Counted from the first letter of the stretch, positions 1-14,086 are shown. The stretch: 64,000 nucleotides of DNA from Cruorifilaria tuberocauda (GCA_013365365.1 JABVXU010000100.1:62001-126000); one strand, 5' to 3'. A program made the numbers and translations. The notes: generated from the letters alone by a model not told the origin.

Positions 1-3000
1 ATAGCCACTAAATGGACTAAACAGAACAATTTGACGGTATTTGATAATTTCCTTTTCTTAACTAACCGTGTTAGTGTAGAAAAATGTGGCACTCTGAATT
101 GTCCAGTGTTTCCAATACCAACGTTACACTACCAAATACTCTTAGAGCTAAATACCGGATGCAATTAATTAATTATTAGCTACATGTTGATTTGTTGTTG
201 TAAGAAATAACAAAAAGATCAAACCAACTAAAATAGTGAAAAACGCATTCTCACTTCACATAACTTACAGCTGGAAATGCAACTTCTGAAAGATATGGGT
301 CTGCTTGACAATGTTTAATGAAAATGTAATACGACAATGATATATCATCGGGCTACTTAAAATTAAAAAAATGTAACGACCAAAACACTTCAAAAAGAAC
401 ACCTCGAAAAAAACAATAACTATTTGTAAAAGTGTTACACCTACGAACAGCTTGTGCAAAAAACCGGTCAATGAAACACCTACGTACACATACACATGCA
501 CGGACATACATACACAGACATACATATACATGCACACAGACATTACGGATATGTCAGCATATATACACGGAGGGACAAACAAGAGTGAACCTAATAATAG
601 CAACGTTGTACCAATTGAAATTGTTTTTTCTTTTTTAACGATGATGCAGAGAAAGGATAGTGATGGCAATATGATGCACATGGTGTGGTCATTAGCAATA
701 ACAGTACTACTGGTAGAACTTAGAGCTACTACTACCACAACTACACGTATTGGCAAGAAGCAATATCATTGGGAAATAAGAAAGCCTTCCTATGTTTTTG
801 TCCATCCATCTATTCATCCCATCTTAAATATTGGTCACTTCTAAAAACTGCTAGACAAGGTTACGATATTTAGTTATGGATATATATGCTGAAGTGATAA
901 CTCATCATAATCAGCCCTGACGGTAACAGGCAGATTAATAATTGGAAATTGAAAATCAGAAGGTTTCGGGATGAGCAACAGCGCCTTACTGGTGCATACG
1001 CTGATGTCTACAGGTAATATGTAGGTTATGCGCACACGCCATAAGGGAAACGGGGTTATGGGGGAGTACAAGAAGCAAAGAGACAGAAAGAGAGGGAGAC
1101 AGAGAAGGGACGAATAGATCTCTTTCTAAACAACACTACAGGTCTTGCATGATTGTAGTGCTACTATTGAAGGTATTTGTGGGAAACTGGAAAACAGGCA
1201 CGAAGCTACATTTACTGCTACCTCACTGCAGAAGTGCTGCAAAAGTATATAAGAGCAGTTTTTACAGTTCGGTACTGTCGCGCAAGCTCGTAATCTTCTG
1301 CGGGCAGCCATTCGCTGCGAGCAAAACCCCTGACGGATTAGGGTAGTGAATAGGAGACGGTGACGGGAGGACGATGATGGCGAAAGTTATGGTGATAGAG
1401 GCACCACTACCTCTGCCATCACGGACGAACGACAGTCACCCGTCGGGACCACCGTTTCTACTGCACTATAGCAGATCGCCTTGAATATTGAACTATTTCT
1501 AGAATCCTTCAACGCCAAAATTATAGGTATCAATTCACGGCATTATAATTAAATGAAAGAAAGTCTCAGTTTAATCCTTAGCACTTGTAGTAAGAACTTC
1601 CAAACTGTCGCTCTTATCGATCCTTTATTATAGAAAATGTTACGCTGTTTGAAATCTAGTTGCCAGTATTACTTTAATGAGGAATCTCGAATCTATCTTG
1701 CGATTAGTGCGACATATACAAAAATCGTTGGCTAGATTCCGCGATTTTTGTTTGATAAAAAACAAAATGTGTTTGAAAATCACAATTTAATTCGATCATT
1801 AAATGTTGGAATGTTATAATACCTAACTATAATTAACTTATCCCTAAAAAAAACCTGTAAAGTGTTCAAATTTTCAATAATCTTTTTTCTGCATTCCTCC
1901 ACTTCGATTAAAACTTTGTTCCAGACAAAGAGAGACAAATAATGGACAATAAAATCAGGATTATATTCAGATGGGATAAGAAAGGTTCGATTTCTTGGTT
2001 AAGGAATACTGGTATCTGAAGTATGAGAGGTTCGAGTTAACTTCCTTAAGGTTCTCGAAAGCCCAAACTGTAACAGAGGAGATGTATTCAGAAGAACGCT
2101 GAAATTTGGCTAGAGTAACCATCCCTGACATAATTAAGTATGGCTAGATAAGTTAAAATCTAAAAACAAAGCTCCAGAATGGTGCTTTTATCATTAATGA
2201 GTAAAGAGTTATGAGAACTATTCGATAAAATTTGAGCAGAATGATGCTGAACCTACCGATGCCCATTTAGATTACAACTAAGAGAAAAATGATACGGTCA
2301 GTTCGGAGTGGCGAAGTGCACAGCCAGTAACTTCTGTATAACGTTGATGCTTTTGAGGGATTCGCTCATAGCATATGATTCCAATCAAGGTATGCGGCGA
2401 AGATTACATTTTCTCTGTTGGCTTATGAAGTGCTTATTCTGAACTTATAGATAGCATTTAAGTATGACGTTCTACATCATTCCGACGAACTTCCTCATAA
2501 CATAGAGGATATGTTGCCATTGCTAAAATTGAAAACTTAAGTAATGAGGATAGCTGTTGATTTAAGAAATGTAGGAAAATGGGAGTGCAACGTGAGATGA
2601 AATGGAAAGAAGATATGCACACATGTTGGGATGAATGGATGCATGCATATACAGGAGAGGAGTAAGCGTACTTCACGATGCCGTTAGGCGGATGAACGTA
2701 TGGATCACTAACTGGATTGACCTCTGTGTAATAAAATAAGTGAAATAGTGATAAGCCGAGAACTGTGCAGAAAGACGGTGAAGGCAGTAGATGAGTAAGT
2801 GAGGAGGCGGATAAGTAGGTGGGCAGTAGGCGGGGGGTGGATCACTTGCGTCGATGCTTTACGTTTTAGGGCGGCATTTGGAATGATGCCTGAAAGGGTC
2901 GTATAGATTGGCATACGATAGGAATAGATGTGCGTCTAGCTTCGCCACTGTTGTGTAATGTCAGGCGAATATTGGGTAGGCCCGTCGAGATACGAGCGAA

Positions 3001-4679
3001 AAAGGAGCACTGATAGGAAGATATGAGAGGAGCAGAAAAATGAAGGAGAGACAGAGAGAATTGAATAGGTTGGACAATGACCAATGCAAGGGAGTGGGTG
3101 AGGAAGAGATGCAAAATAGAGAGAGGTGGGAAATTTACCTTATGAGCAACTTTCAACGCGTGCCGCTCTGTTGCTCTCCTCCAGCTTGACACAAGCAAAG
3201 CCGGTAAGACAATGCTCTCACATACACACACACGCACACGCACATGTGTACATCTGCATACTTCTAAATATGTATGTGCGTGCGTATGTGGAGGATAAAT
3301 ATATGCGTGCACCTGCACATGTAAATTCCGAGTAGCACATGGAAATAAGGTGACTACAGCTAGCTTTCAGGATGATCCGATCCCGGGGGGAAGTGGACAG
3401 GCCACAGTTATCTCGCTAGGCCAATTAAGAGATAGTTGGCTACCGGATGAAACTTTTACTTACTACTCTTCCCTCATCCTTACCACATTTCTTCCACACT
3501 TATTCAATTAATTTACAGTTAATACTACACACTATACACTGCACATATGATTTGTAGTCTATAGAAATGAGCTGTTCAACGACGCGGATATGGAACCGTA
3601 ACTGTAATAATGGGATGAGTACATCAACCGCTCACCTTGACCTTTTGACCTTTATACCCTTTCGCAACAACATCCTTCCTCTCTTCGTTTACATTCATTT
3701 GCTTAATGTTCCTAATGCCATTAAATTCCAATGCCCATCAAGGACGATAACACTATGAATGATAACATTGCACAAAAAAACATGAATCCTTCAAACTTCC
3801 AAGATCGCTTAAATAATTATGGATTCAATCATTCTTGTACAAAGGTACAAGCAAAAGTGCTCAATTATATTAAAAGTTCAGTATGAAACCTGTCACCAAT
3901 ATACAGTTCCTACACACGCGATCCCGATATCAGTTATCAATATGAAGAATGTTTCACTTTTTTGACTCCATCCAAATTCCGAAAAGTTCTGACTTGTTAC
4001 TCCAACCAATCAAGCTTACTTATGTTATGCCATGATGATTGCTATATGATAAGTTAGGAGGAAGGGTGATGTTGACAAATAAAATTCCATGCTGTGCGTT
4101 TCTATGAGGTCAAAAAGTAAAACCAGTTTGGAGTAACAAAAAGGGAAGTCGAGACTCCTATGGGGAATGTTAGGGTTTCGCTGGTTGTGGCAACCAGCAC
4201 TATCGCAACATTTGATGAAAGGATGTGCATACTCGAAGTATACGTACCGGATGGGCAATTAATTGCATATTCCTACCGCTCTCAAATATACCCCGGGGCA
4301 CCATGGCATCAAAATTCGAAAGTTGTCTAAGAAATCCAATTAGAATCTATGTGCGCCCGTAAATCGCGCAAAAAGGGTGTCACTAATATCTACTGCTAAT
4401 TATGTTGCATAGTGAACTACCTTCTTACCGAAATTTGTTCGCACTGTGATTCATTTTCATATATGATCATGTTTTCTGATCATTTTCGACAGAACTACCG
4501 CTAACATACGTTATGATTTTGAAGTGATGTAGGATACTTTACGCTGAAAAATTTTCCAAAGATTTAACTTCTGGTTATATATGTATCCTGAATACATGTA
4601 TTTTAACTCATCGAACTTATACCACCGACATATTATGAACTTTAACTGTTATGTGGAAGAATTTAGAGATATGTTTCTT
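1..4679. other. Non-coding or unresolved DNA downstream of the minus-strand gene
   Basis: I find no convincing exon here. The stretch contains CA/TA-type simple sequence near 480-540 and 3215-3250, a purine-rich tract around 1075-1116, and a few GC-richer patches near 1340-1470 and 2700-3440. Open frames over these patches are short, compete in several frames and lack matching splice signals. The patch at 1374-1484 carries a 36-codon plus-strand frame beginning with two methionines, but nothing supports its use. Confidence 0.5.
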
Positions 4680-6359
4680 TCAGTTCTGAGCATCACGGGC
4701 TCGGTCCTCCCCTCTGTTTTCCACAAAAAGTTATTTTATTGAAATATTAACATTTTCAAATATTCTCCAACGTCTTCCTTTATTGGGAACAAGAAATCAC
4801 AGCATAAACAAATATCAACCATGGTACTAACTGTGAAGTTGAAACTAATCATTTGAAGACTGTCGATTACTTTAAATGCAACATAAAATCTACCCAAATA
4901 ACAGTACGCTGGATATCTTATATGCTATACAAAATTTCAGGACTGAGCAGAAATTCAAAGCATGAAGTCTATGAATTCAACATTCCCCATTGTTGCACAT
5001 TTATTTGTTCTTTTCTTTCTTTGGATACCAATCATAATTAACTGTTACAAATTACTTCAGATAACATACAATACCAGGTATTATTCATCATATTTATTTT
5101 ACTTTAGTTTAACTAATAAAAAGGCTTACCCGTCTGACATATGCGATGGAAAACCCATTTGTATGGCAGGATTCATAAACTGTCCTCGAAATGGCATTCC
5201 GCTTGAAGCAGCTCCAGTATGACCGGAAAGATGTCCACCATTTGGTCCAAATGGTGCAACTGAATAATGATCTAAAAAATATAACAATTCTGAACATCTT
5301 CATAAATAATGGTGCTATTTTCTTCAAATAAAAAAAGTAAAAAAAAGCAGACTTTGTGAAAAAAAAATTTTTTTAAATGCTCAGTTATGATGCAAAGTAC
5401 GTGAGGAGATGTTTGAAATTTATCTTACAGAACTAACAAAAATGATTAAATAAATTAAGAACTTGCGATTGATAAAGAAACTCTGAATACAATTATCAGA
5501 TATGAAAAAAATATGTGTGCGCAGTTAATACATATGTTGTTTGTTGGCTAAGAACATTATGTTGCTTGTCCACGTAAAAAGATATGTTTGACGTTTCAAA
5601 CACAATTTTAATTCAAGAGAGGAAAATTTATGTCTTAACAACTTCATACCATTCTACTTGAAATTATTTATATTTCTAGCGAAGCTGCCTGACGTTAAAT
5701 ACCTATAATCATCGTAACAGCATGAATATAGGCCAAGTTAGCCACTCATAATCCTCCAGGAGGACATCCGGCATTATCGACCGTCAGATTATTCCCTTAA
5801 TCTATTCATTCTCTAATTTGGCATCGATTAGCCGAATGAAAGTTTCATTTGCTTTGAGTGTTGAGCATTATACGATTCTTAAGTTAAATTCATTGAGAGA
5901 CTTATATTATTTATCCTTAAAAGTATTCAAAAACTTTTTAAAAACCATTTTAGCATTACATTGCCAAATCTGCTAGAGGTACGCACATTTCATGAAACAT
6001 ATGCACCAATACAATGCTAGCCAGAAATTGGAAGTATTATCTGTACAATGACAAGTGGTTGAAGGGAACTATATACAGATAAATAAATCTAAAGAACAGT
6101 GTTTGAAGCAGTAAATATACGAATATTTTTTTAACCGAATTGGACAAAAAAATATGTCGGAAATAGAAACCTGGTGTTACAGCATTTTGAGGACGCGAAC
6201 ACAAGGCTGGTGAAGGCACTGCAGAAGATGAAGCGACCATATGTGAATAAACTGCTCGACCGGCCACAGGCTTCAACTGGGCCGGTTGCAGTAAAGGTGA
6301 TGCAATTGCCACGGCGAAATTCGGTTTTATTGTTATTTCGTAATATACGGATGCTTCTC
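4680..6359 (-). CDS. 3' end of an unidentified multi-exon gene (three terminal exons)
   Basis: Three minus-strand exons join in phase: 6359-6171, 5271-5130 and 4713-4680, ending in TGA. The first starts after an ATTATAG acceptor and ends in phase 1. The second follows a TTTTTTAG acceptor, ends in phase 2 and has a GTAAGC donor. The last follows AAAACAG. The encoded tail is about 120 residues, rich in Pro, Ala, Ser, Gly and Met, with stretches such as LKPVAGRAVYSHMVASSS, VAPFGPNGGHLSGHTG and MNPAIQMGFPSHMSDGG. It shows no catalytic motif or membrane segment. Such tails are common in transcription factors and RNA-binding proteins, but I do not recognise the family. The base composition is clearly richer in GC than the flanks, as expected of coding DNA. 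The 5' boundary of the first exon is uncertain; a later AG within it, such as that after the Gln-Pro-Ala-Gln codons, is possible. Confidence 0.5.
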
Positions 6360-7329
6360 CTATAATGTAAAAATGTTCAGTAACCGACATTACAATTAAA
6401 GTTAGGGAACGCTTAAAGATAAACTAGCTCTTAAAACGGTTAACATATCGAATTGTTTAAACATATATATTTGAAAATGGTACAACACATTCAGCATTGC
6501 AAAAAGTGTGCCAGTGACAAGAAATGAACCTATATTAATAAACTTTTCAGCTGACAGAACAGAAAGGGAATAAGAAAGTGTTCATGCAAAAACCTGAATA
6601 GTTCTCAGTCATCAGTATTGCAAAACGGTACCTAAAAATACCAGTAATATACATTTTTGATCATTTTTGTAATCGACAACGTATGGAAATTATGATAGTT
6701 ATATTTTGCAAGACGTGCAACATTAATAATGAATGATGTAAGATAAAGATATAAATGATAAATAAAGAGCAAATTTAATATCAAATGAGCTGATTCGAGA
6801 CCTTCCTACTAGTAAAAAATATTCTTGACATGATGAGAGGAAAGAGAAAATATAATGCTGCCGGAAAATTATGTGTTTTCCATCCAATTTACCCGAACTT
6901 GCAATCGACTTTCATCTGTCGACCGGGAACAGTAAAATCTAATTCCGGGGTTTTCTCAAAAGTTGCTATACAGAAAAAGTTAAGTCTTCATTAAACCAGT
7001 TGAAATCTAATAAAAAATGAAAAGAGAAAAAGGAGAGGAAGGGAAGCGATAGATGAAAATCAAAAAAATTAGGAAGCAGGAACCAGGATCTTGGGAATAT
7101 GAATTCTGCAGCATTATAGTGTGAAGATGGATCCGTCTAACTCGTCGGTCCTACGTGTTCTCTACATTCACACGTATTTCTGAAGAGAAGTGTTTGGCAG
7201 ATGATTGCAAGCTGCAATTCATTCATAAGCATTATTTAAAATAAAAGAATAAAAGCTGCTTTGAACTGAAAGGATTTATGGCTTATGTTCAGCGTTATGA
7301 ATTCGTGGTGATGGTCATACATTTCAAGT

Positions 7330-7402
7330 AGCCTTAAAAACAGGACTGCGAGGTCCTGAAGGGGCCTCATGTAGACCCCAATTACGCTTCTGCTCACTGT
7401 AA
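7330..7402 (-). other. Possible upstream exon of the minus-strand gene
   Basis: A GC-rich island lies just after a CATTTACAG acceptor on the minus strand. One frame reads EQKRNWGLHEAPSGPRSPVF, which looks like real protein. The 3' splice site is plausible, but I cannot place a strong GT donor; the candidate GTCCTG in phase 1 would join in phase to the exon starting at 6359. It may belong to the gene ending at 4680, but this is a guess from strand, composition and phase. Confidence 0.25.
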
Positions 7403-9754
7403 ATGACCGAATGCAAAGGGAAGCAACATTTCCCACAAGATTAATCGTTCATCCCTGTACAATTTTCATAGCCACCAAATTTGTTAAGGGCCATATGAAA
7501 CTGTCGAAGGTTCTTCCCTTTACAGCTTTACTACCTAAATTATAAATATATTATACTTCTACAATAGACGATAGAATAGCACCCAAGATTCATCAGTAAA
7601 AGCAATTCACTCCCCCTCCCTCTCTCTTGGAGAGCAAAATCTTCATCTTTCCTTGAAATCCTCAATTATCTCCTGATGATTAACAGTTGTGCATTGTGTC
7701 TTGAAAAAGACCCTGAGGCAGCAATAAACCAATATCATTGCATCATATCTTTCATTTGTTTGATTGTTATATTAAATGACAAATGATACATTCCATGCAA
7801 CACTGACGTGTGCAAGGAATGAAATCAGGCTAATTTATTAAATTTTACAAAAAATAACACGGGAATTCGTATAGAATCGCCGAAAAAAAACGCTCATTCA
7901 GATGGATATCCGCTATGCAATAGAAAGTGCGTAAATAAAATGAAAGCAGCGAAGTACGTTAGAAAAGGATAAAGAAAATCAACGCAAGTCATTTAATGAT
8001 ATCCAGCGAACATTGGATTGATTAACAGATACTCTCAAAGTATAAACTTCTACTTCGGAAAATGTTGCTTTCCAAGAGTGGAGATTACTGCTAGGTTTTC
8101 ATCAAAATACACTTCATACACCCACATAATTCCATGCCATTGCAATCCACAACGAGTTCAAAACACCCAGGTTCCATAAGCTTTATTATCAAATGATAGA
8201 GACATTTTCGAGACGAACGTATGATGCAGGCAATATTAGCATAAAAGATTATCATGTTGAGAAAATGGTAGGTTGATACGATAACGCTAATTCACACATA
8301 ACATCATCCTTCATGCGACATTTTTATATACAATCAAGCATGTATTTATTAGACGTTTAAATGTAGTTCAGTATCCAATAATATTTCCTTTTTTTCTACT
8401 GTTATAAAGTATAAATTTTAATAAGATGTAAAAGAGATTAAACGAAATCGTTTTGGAGTAATACATCTCTGCCGATTTTTCAGAAAGGTATTTCTACTAC
8501 CGAATCGAAAATTATGAAGTCAAAAAAATTCAATAACGAGGACACACCTTATTTGTATGAAATTTCCGGAAACTTTGAAATCATCATGTAAGTAAAAGTT
8601 CTAAACAGTTTCGCTTTCCTGCTCATCTATTTTCAATTAGAGTATTTTCCATTTTTAGGGAAACGAGCTATAACGTTGAAAAGAACATACTCTGTTAATG
8701 ACACATATTATACTATTTCCATACAAACTACTGGACAGTATAAAAGTATAGAAAGAATGGAGTGACCGCTACATTAAATAGAATGAGTCACATTTTTAAT
8801 GGAAGATGATATGTAAGGATATGTAAGTAATGATGAGAAGCAACGTCTAGTGATTGTGCATAGTTGAAGAGATATCAATTAGCATCCCGCTGTTTCCTAT
8901 AAAAGCTTAATATTGCAGTATTCATTACTACAAGTTATCCCCAATGGAGTCTTTCATGAGTGAACGTGGCTGTAATTAACCGGCGCGATCCCATTTCTAT
9001 TTGTTCACAACAGCACACCTTCACAGAAACTTCTTAACCAGTCTTCCGATCGCATATGTCATCTTGGCATCGGAACACTGTCAATTATTGATGGAGAAGC
9101 ACTCAATGATGACATTATCCTCGTCGCCGCCATCACTGTTAGCATTGGCTCACAAGCTTTCTAATCCGGTAATAAATATTTCGATTAAGAGCTCGACGTT
9201 CTTCTCAATTTCTCTCTCTTTTCATTTCACTTTCCTCTCCCATTTATGTGAAGAGTAATGAACAAAAAAAGGAACAAATCACTCAGTTTCATCCATTAAA
9301 ATTCAAAAAAATTAAACCAAACTTGAGTGCCATTATCGGCAAACTAAAACACAAAGCACAAAAGTGCATTTTCCGGGTTGCAGGAAAGTGAATGAAACCG
9401 TGTGATCTGCTCAGTCTAGAATTGCATTATGATGTCCGTTAATGCCTGTGAAGGATACACTGATTTCGTCCAACCAAAAAAGATGAATCGTGTAGAAGAC
9501 AACAATTAGATAATAGATACAATGGAAGATGTGATAAAAGTTCAGGTCAAATGAGAAAAACGATTGTAATATCCAATGCTACTTATATCACTTCTGGACA
9601 AGAATTACTTTTCATAATTTACAAGTTTACATGTAAGCATAAAATTTCAGCTAAATCAAATTACGAGTAATAGAGCAATAGAGCAATGGTAATTCGTGCG
9701 GAATAAAAGCAAAAAGAAAAACATAGAGGAAGAAACAAAACAGGAGATATTAAC

Positions 9755-9801
9755 CTGATGATGAGAAGAGGGTTCGAATGCATCATTTCCAAAACCAATT
9801 T
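9755..9801 (-). other. Possible short exon of the minus-strand gene
   Basis: A 47-base segment is bounded on the minus strand by a TTTCATTTCAAG acceptor and a CAG/GTTAAT donor. Two frames are open: one gives IGFGNDAFEPSSHHQ, the other KLVLEMMHSNPLLII. Either could be coding. It is listed because both splice borders are good and it sits on the same strand as the exons further left. No family is recognisable. Confidence 0.25.
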
Positions 9802-10538
9802 CTTGAAATGAAAAAAGCATGAAAAGAGAAATGAAGGGAGTTGAACAAAGAAAAGAGGAAAAAAGTGTATATTGCTGTGCAATAGAAACAATTTTCGTTA
9901 TGTTTGACTTTTTATCTTCAAAAATGATAGTAGTATCATTATCGGCTGTTCCTGAAAACATCTCCGTCGTCATTTCTTTTACCACTTATCCTACGCTCTT
10001 CTTCCATCTTCCATTTCCTCCTTTTCGGTATTGGAATACTTCAGTTCCCAACCTGACTATCATTGCTGTTAGATCATATTATCATATCATCCTGATGATC
10101 ACATAATTATTGTCATCATCATAAATATCGCTATTCTCAAAATCAACAGTGTATAATGTCAGTGTTGTATGCGAATAAAACGAAAAGACCTAAAAAATTT
10201 CCAATATTTATCATTTTTATCCCAACATAACGAGAAATGTAATGCAACAGTTTGAAAAACATAAGCCAAATTTTTGGAATTGTAAACATTGGAAACAAAT
10301 AACACTGCTGTCTGAGGCTTATTCATTTATTTTTTTTTTTGTTCGACAATAGGAAAACAGGAAGTAAAAATCAATCTGGATCAAATTTTTAACAACAAAG
10401 TTTTCATTAATTCTTCAAAACCATTATCTCATAAATTTGCTAGAAGAAAAAAAAGAACAACGAAGAAGCGAAAATTTGAAAAGCTCAAACTTGGAATCTC
10501 AAAAAGCGACATTTCTTTTTTGAATTACTAAATTTATA

Positions 10539-10880
10539 ATGGAACTGAGCATACAACTAGAACTTCAGCGTCAATATGCCACAGTGTATTCTTTAAAGGA
10601 CGAATTCTTCATTTCCTTTTTGCTCGCCATCAAAATTTGCGGAGAAAAAATAAATTCTGTAACGCAGAAAAATCAGATGGATGCACTTTTTGAAAAGCAC
10701 ACTGTCAGTTATTGTACATCTATTCTATATAACAAAGGACAATCATCAAACGAAATGCAAACAGTTCTCAACCTTTTCCAGAAAAACGAAGAATTTGAAA
10801 TCTTAAAATCTGACATGAAAACAGTCAGTAAAATAGCACATTTCTGTTTCCCACCTCTTTACTTTTTACAGGCTAATTAA
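10539..10880 (+). CDS. Uncertain single-exon open frame, 113 aa
   Basis: An uninterrupted ATG-to-TAA frame of 113 codons stands in otherwise stop-rich AT-rich DNA. The product is mixed hydrophilic with a helical look (for example QLELQRQYATVYSLKDEFF near the start) and has no signal peptide or recognisable domain. There is no obvious splice-leader acceptor directly before the ATG and no conserved neighbour. It may be chance, or part of an intron of the minus-strand gene that seems to span this area. Confidence 0.2.
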   Translation: MELSIQLELQRQYATVYSLKDEFFISFLLAIKICGEKINSVTQKNQMDALFEKHTVSYCTSILYNKGQSSNEMQTVLNLFQKNEEFEILKSDMKTVSKIAHFCFPPLYFLQAN

Positions 10881-13800
10881 ACTGCAAAAATCATGATTCT
10901 GTCCAGAGACAATAAATCCATAACTTTATCCAGCAGCTAGATGATTTAAAACTTCGTTCATGATTGTTTTGAAATCAAACGATACTGCAAGGTGAAGTCA
11001 TATTTTTATCATTAAAAGAAATGAACTTTTAGGTCAGTTGAAATTTTAGCTTTTAGAATTAACCCTACTTCAGTTTATCAAAAATTTGAAAATGCTTACG
11101 GTTTCTCAATCTTTTTTGTGTGGGATTCCTGGCAGAGAAAAGAAAAAAAATGATACTAGAAATCTTTTAGTAGTTTAATCAAGCGTATAACAACGCAACC
11201 GAATTTATACGAAGATTCGTATCAAATTTTACTTCTCTCTATTAGTAGTAATTTTTTAATTCTAATTTCTACAATATTCCACATCTCTGATTTGGTGATT
11301 TTTTGCAAACGAATACATGAAGAAAGTACATCTGAGAGTTGGAAATGAAGAAAACATCCAAATGTAATAGGGATCACATGGAACGCTGAAATACTGTAGA
11401 TGAAAAGTCTCTACCACTATCTCGTTGTTCATTCTCGCCTTTTGTCCATCCATTTTTTTAGAAACAACAGAAATAATCACTTTTTGTCATTGAAACTAAG
11501 ATGTTTGAGTTCAAAATTTTAAATGAAAGTAACAAATTACAAAGAGAATAAATCGGTCATCAAAATTCAGAAAGTAAGAAGTTGTCTGAATCAAATCTAA
11601 TTTATTATGACTTTTGTAATGATTGACTGCAAATGCAACTTGTTCGTTCTGCAATCATCTTTGAATATCAACATGTGAAATTCAATAGTATTTCCAAAGC
11701 TCGAAAGGAACAATCGAAATAGATCTTAAAATCTATGAAATATTTAAGATAAAAATTGCTAGTATATCGGAAGCTTGAAAGAAATCAATAAATAAAAAGA
11801 TGAAGAGAAGATGGAAAATGAACTGAACTGATGTCAGGTGGTAAAGAAAACTTGATCAGAAAAAGAGTGAATGATGCAGGAGAATTCATTGTAAATTCGT
11901 TGGAGAAGCCGGCTAGCTTGTGAAAGGATTACGTGGAATTCTGCTTGATAAGTGCAGTAATGGATAAAAAAAGAAGTGAAAGAATAGATGTGGGAATATA
12001 AAAATGATCTGGAGAAATGCTTCGGAACTATCCATTGGAGCTTTCAATTCAGGTACAAGGAATAGATAAGGGAAATTAGTGAGAAATAGATGAGTAGATG
12101 TGAAGACGGAAGGACTGCAGTTTGGAAGAATTGAAAAGTTGAGGAATAAACCGGAAGGAAAGAAAAGGAAAGGGTTGTTAGCTGGAGGAAGGTTGGTTAC
12201 AGGGAGTGCGGTTAGCAGCCAACAACAGATGGTACACAGATCACAATGAATGTGTGGCAAAGGAAAAGAGAAATGCGTTCCTTCCAACAATGAATCTTTT
12301 GGGAGTGCCGCAAAATTGTCTGTCCAAATTGGATGGTTTTCGAATAATGGGTTTCGGAGGCACAACACAGCGCATTATTATATGTATTGCCAGGAAAGTG
12401 ATGCAAGCTGTCTCAAACACACAACCAAACGTGCATTTTCTTCACGCGTTTACATTAAATAGATAGATGCATATATATGCATGTTCATACTTGAGTTGAG
12501 GCTATCAAAAAGGAAAAACAAGTCAATGAAAGTTGTGTCAGCAAATAACAAGCAATAAAGCCTCAAAGAGCCTTCAATGAGCAGCTTAACCACCCAGACA
12601 ACTAATCAGCTTAGTTTGTCCCATCAAATCCACATCTCACTTCTCCTACAAATATCAAAGAAAAATGAAAATCCAGATTTGAGTGATGAGATGGCTGACA
12701 TCAGAAAAGTCAGCGCATACATAGCGCACTAGAACAATGATGGGGCGAATGGTCGTTCACTCTTTCCTCCAATCGGTAACTGTGCGCAATATCGCTCCAA
12801 GCAACTACCGAGCCTCAGATAATATTACGCTTATAGAATTAACTTATGGAAGGTTTTCTGTTAAGTAGAAATAACTTCGACTGACCTTTTATGCCTAATC
12901 CTTTAAACTTCTCCGTGTTCCTCAACTGGCTAAATCTTCTAGCTTTTGTGAAGTTCTGAAATTCCAATGTTTGAAATTTATTTTAGAAGGGCTTTCAAAA
13001 ACCGATATAAAGTTAAATACTGAAAATTGTGATGAGATGAGTTCCACAGAAAGTTTGTAGAACCTCCATCAATTTGTCAGAATTAAGTGTAAATTTCCTT
13101 AGAACTTTCTCTACAGGCTAGTTGATGGATGATGCAACAGGTAGACAAAATGTCATTCTACAAACTGCAGTATGCATTCCAGAATATTCTTATTCCACAG
13201 AAACGACAAAGCATTCAAGAGAGAGGCCATCATCCAATAATAATCAACCGTAGCTATAATCGGATGTGGAACTGAATTTTCACTTCAAATGTACAATATA
13301 TTTTTGACCACGTAAGTATACACGCTTCAGAGATTTCAGTCGAATAATATTTGCCTTTCGGTCAAAATTTGTTAAAAAAAAACCCACACTTATACAATGG
13401 TCGATTGACGAACAATCATTCGTCCTTCTTGTGATCACTGTTACATAAGAGAAAAACCATTACAAGAATCGGAATTGCCAAGTATCACGATTTTCTCTAT
13501 TACTTTTGAAATAAATAGGTTTATCCCAGGCGACTAATACATACAATGAGAAATTTGAAATCTTTATAACCGAAGGTATTTAGTCATAAAAACCGAAATA
13601 TCGTCAAGTAAACACAGGTACTTTTGTGATCAGAAACAGTTTCTCAAATGAATATTAAAGACACAAGCTCCCACAATCTAAAGTCGAGGACTAAGCTAAA
13701 TTGTGATCTTTTTTTTTTTCAATTAAAATTTAGTGAAACTTAGATCAGGGTCAGTACTCATTAAGTTCTAAACATATAAAAAAGGGAAATACAAGTTTTC

Positions 13801-13959
13801 TGCAATTATCCATGAAACTGTAAAAGTTTAGTGCAGTTCAAACATTCAACTAAGGGATTAAGCCTATAGTTCACATCGTTAGAAATAATCATATTAAGCA
13901 AAAAAACATTGTTATATGCAACACTCCAAAGATTCAGTTTCATAAACACCATGCTATTA

Positions 13960-14086
13960 ACGGGAAAAAAATCGATGCGACGATAGTGAGAAGCAATTAT
14001 AAAAGCAGCAGAATCTGTCAGGTACGAGTAACTTGAACAAAGTCTTGATTCGCTGTCATCCAATTCCGGCAGCTCGTGGCCATCTG
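13960..14086 (-). other. Possible 5' exon of the minus-strand gene
   Basis: After a GGCTTTTAAG acceptor the minus strand reads DGHELPELDDSESRLCSSYS and continues SYLTDSAAF. This is an acidic, serine-rich sequence with coding-like composition. A second AG two codons in (AAGCAG) is followed directly by ATGGCC in another frame, which would give a short first exon starting MATSCRNWM. The two readings cannot both be used. The right-hand boundary is not fixed. If real, this would be the 5' part of the gene ending at 4680, placing its start about 0.8 kb from the divergent CCDC22 gene. Confidence 0.35.

Noticed and set aside
265..756. 163-codon minus-strand frame
   Set aside because: It runs over a CA/TA simple-sequence tract, giving Tyr/Val/Cys/Met strings, and has no domain or splice context.
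2866..3318. 150-codon minus-strand frame
   Set aside because: Part of it is the complement of a CA repeat, and the rest has no family resemblance or splice borders.
3360..3450. Possible structured RNA or tRNA
   Set aside because: There is a short inverted repeat but no cloverleaf, no T-arm consensus and no anticodon arm.
9001..9258. Plus-strand frame with a GTAATA donor, possibly a first exon
   Set aside because: Three frames over both strands are open here; no downstream exon in phase could be found, so I could not choose a strand.
11913..12466. Overlapping open frames of 150 and 86 codons
   Set aside because: They compete on both strands, lack splice signals and read as low-information sequence.
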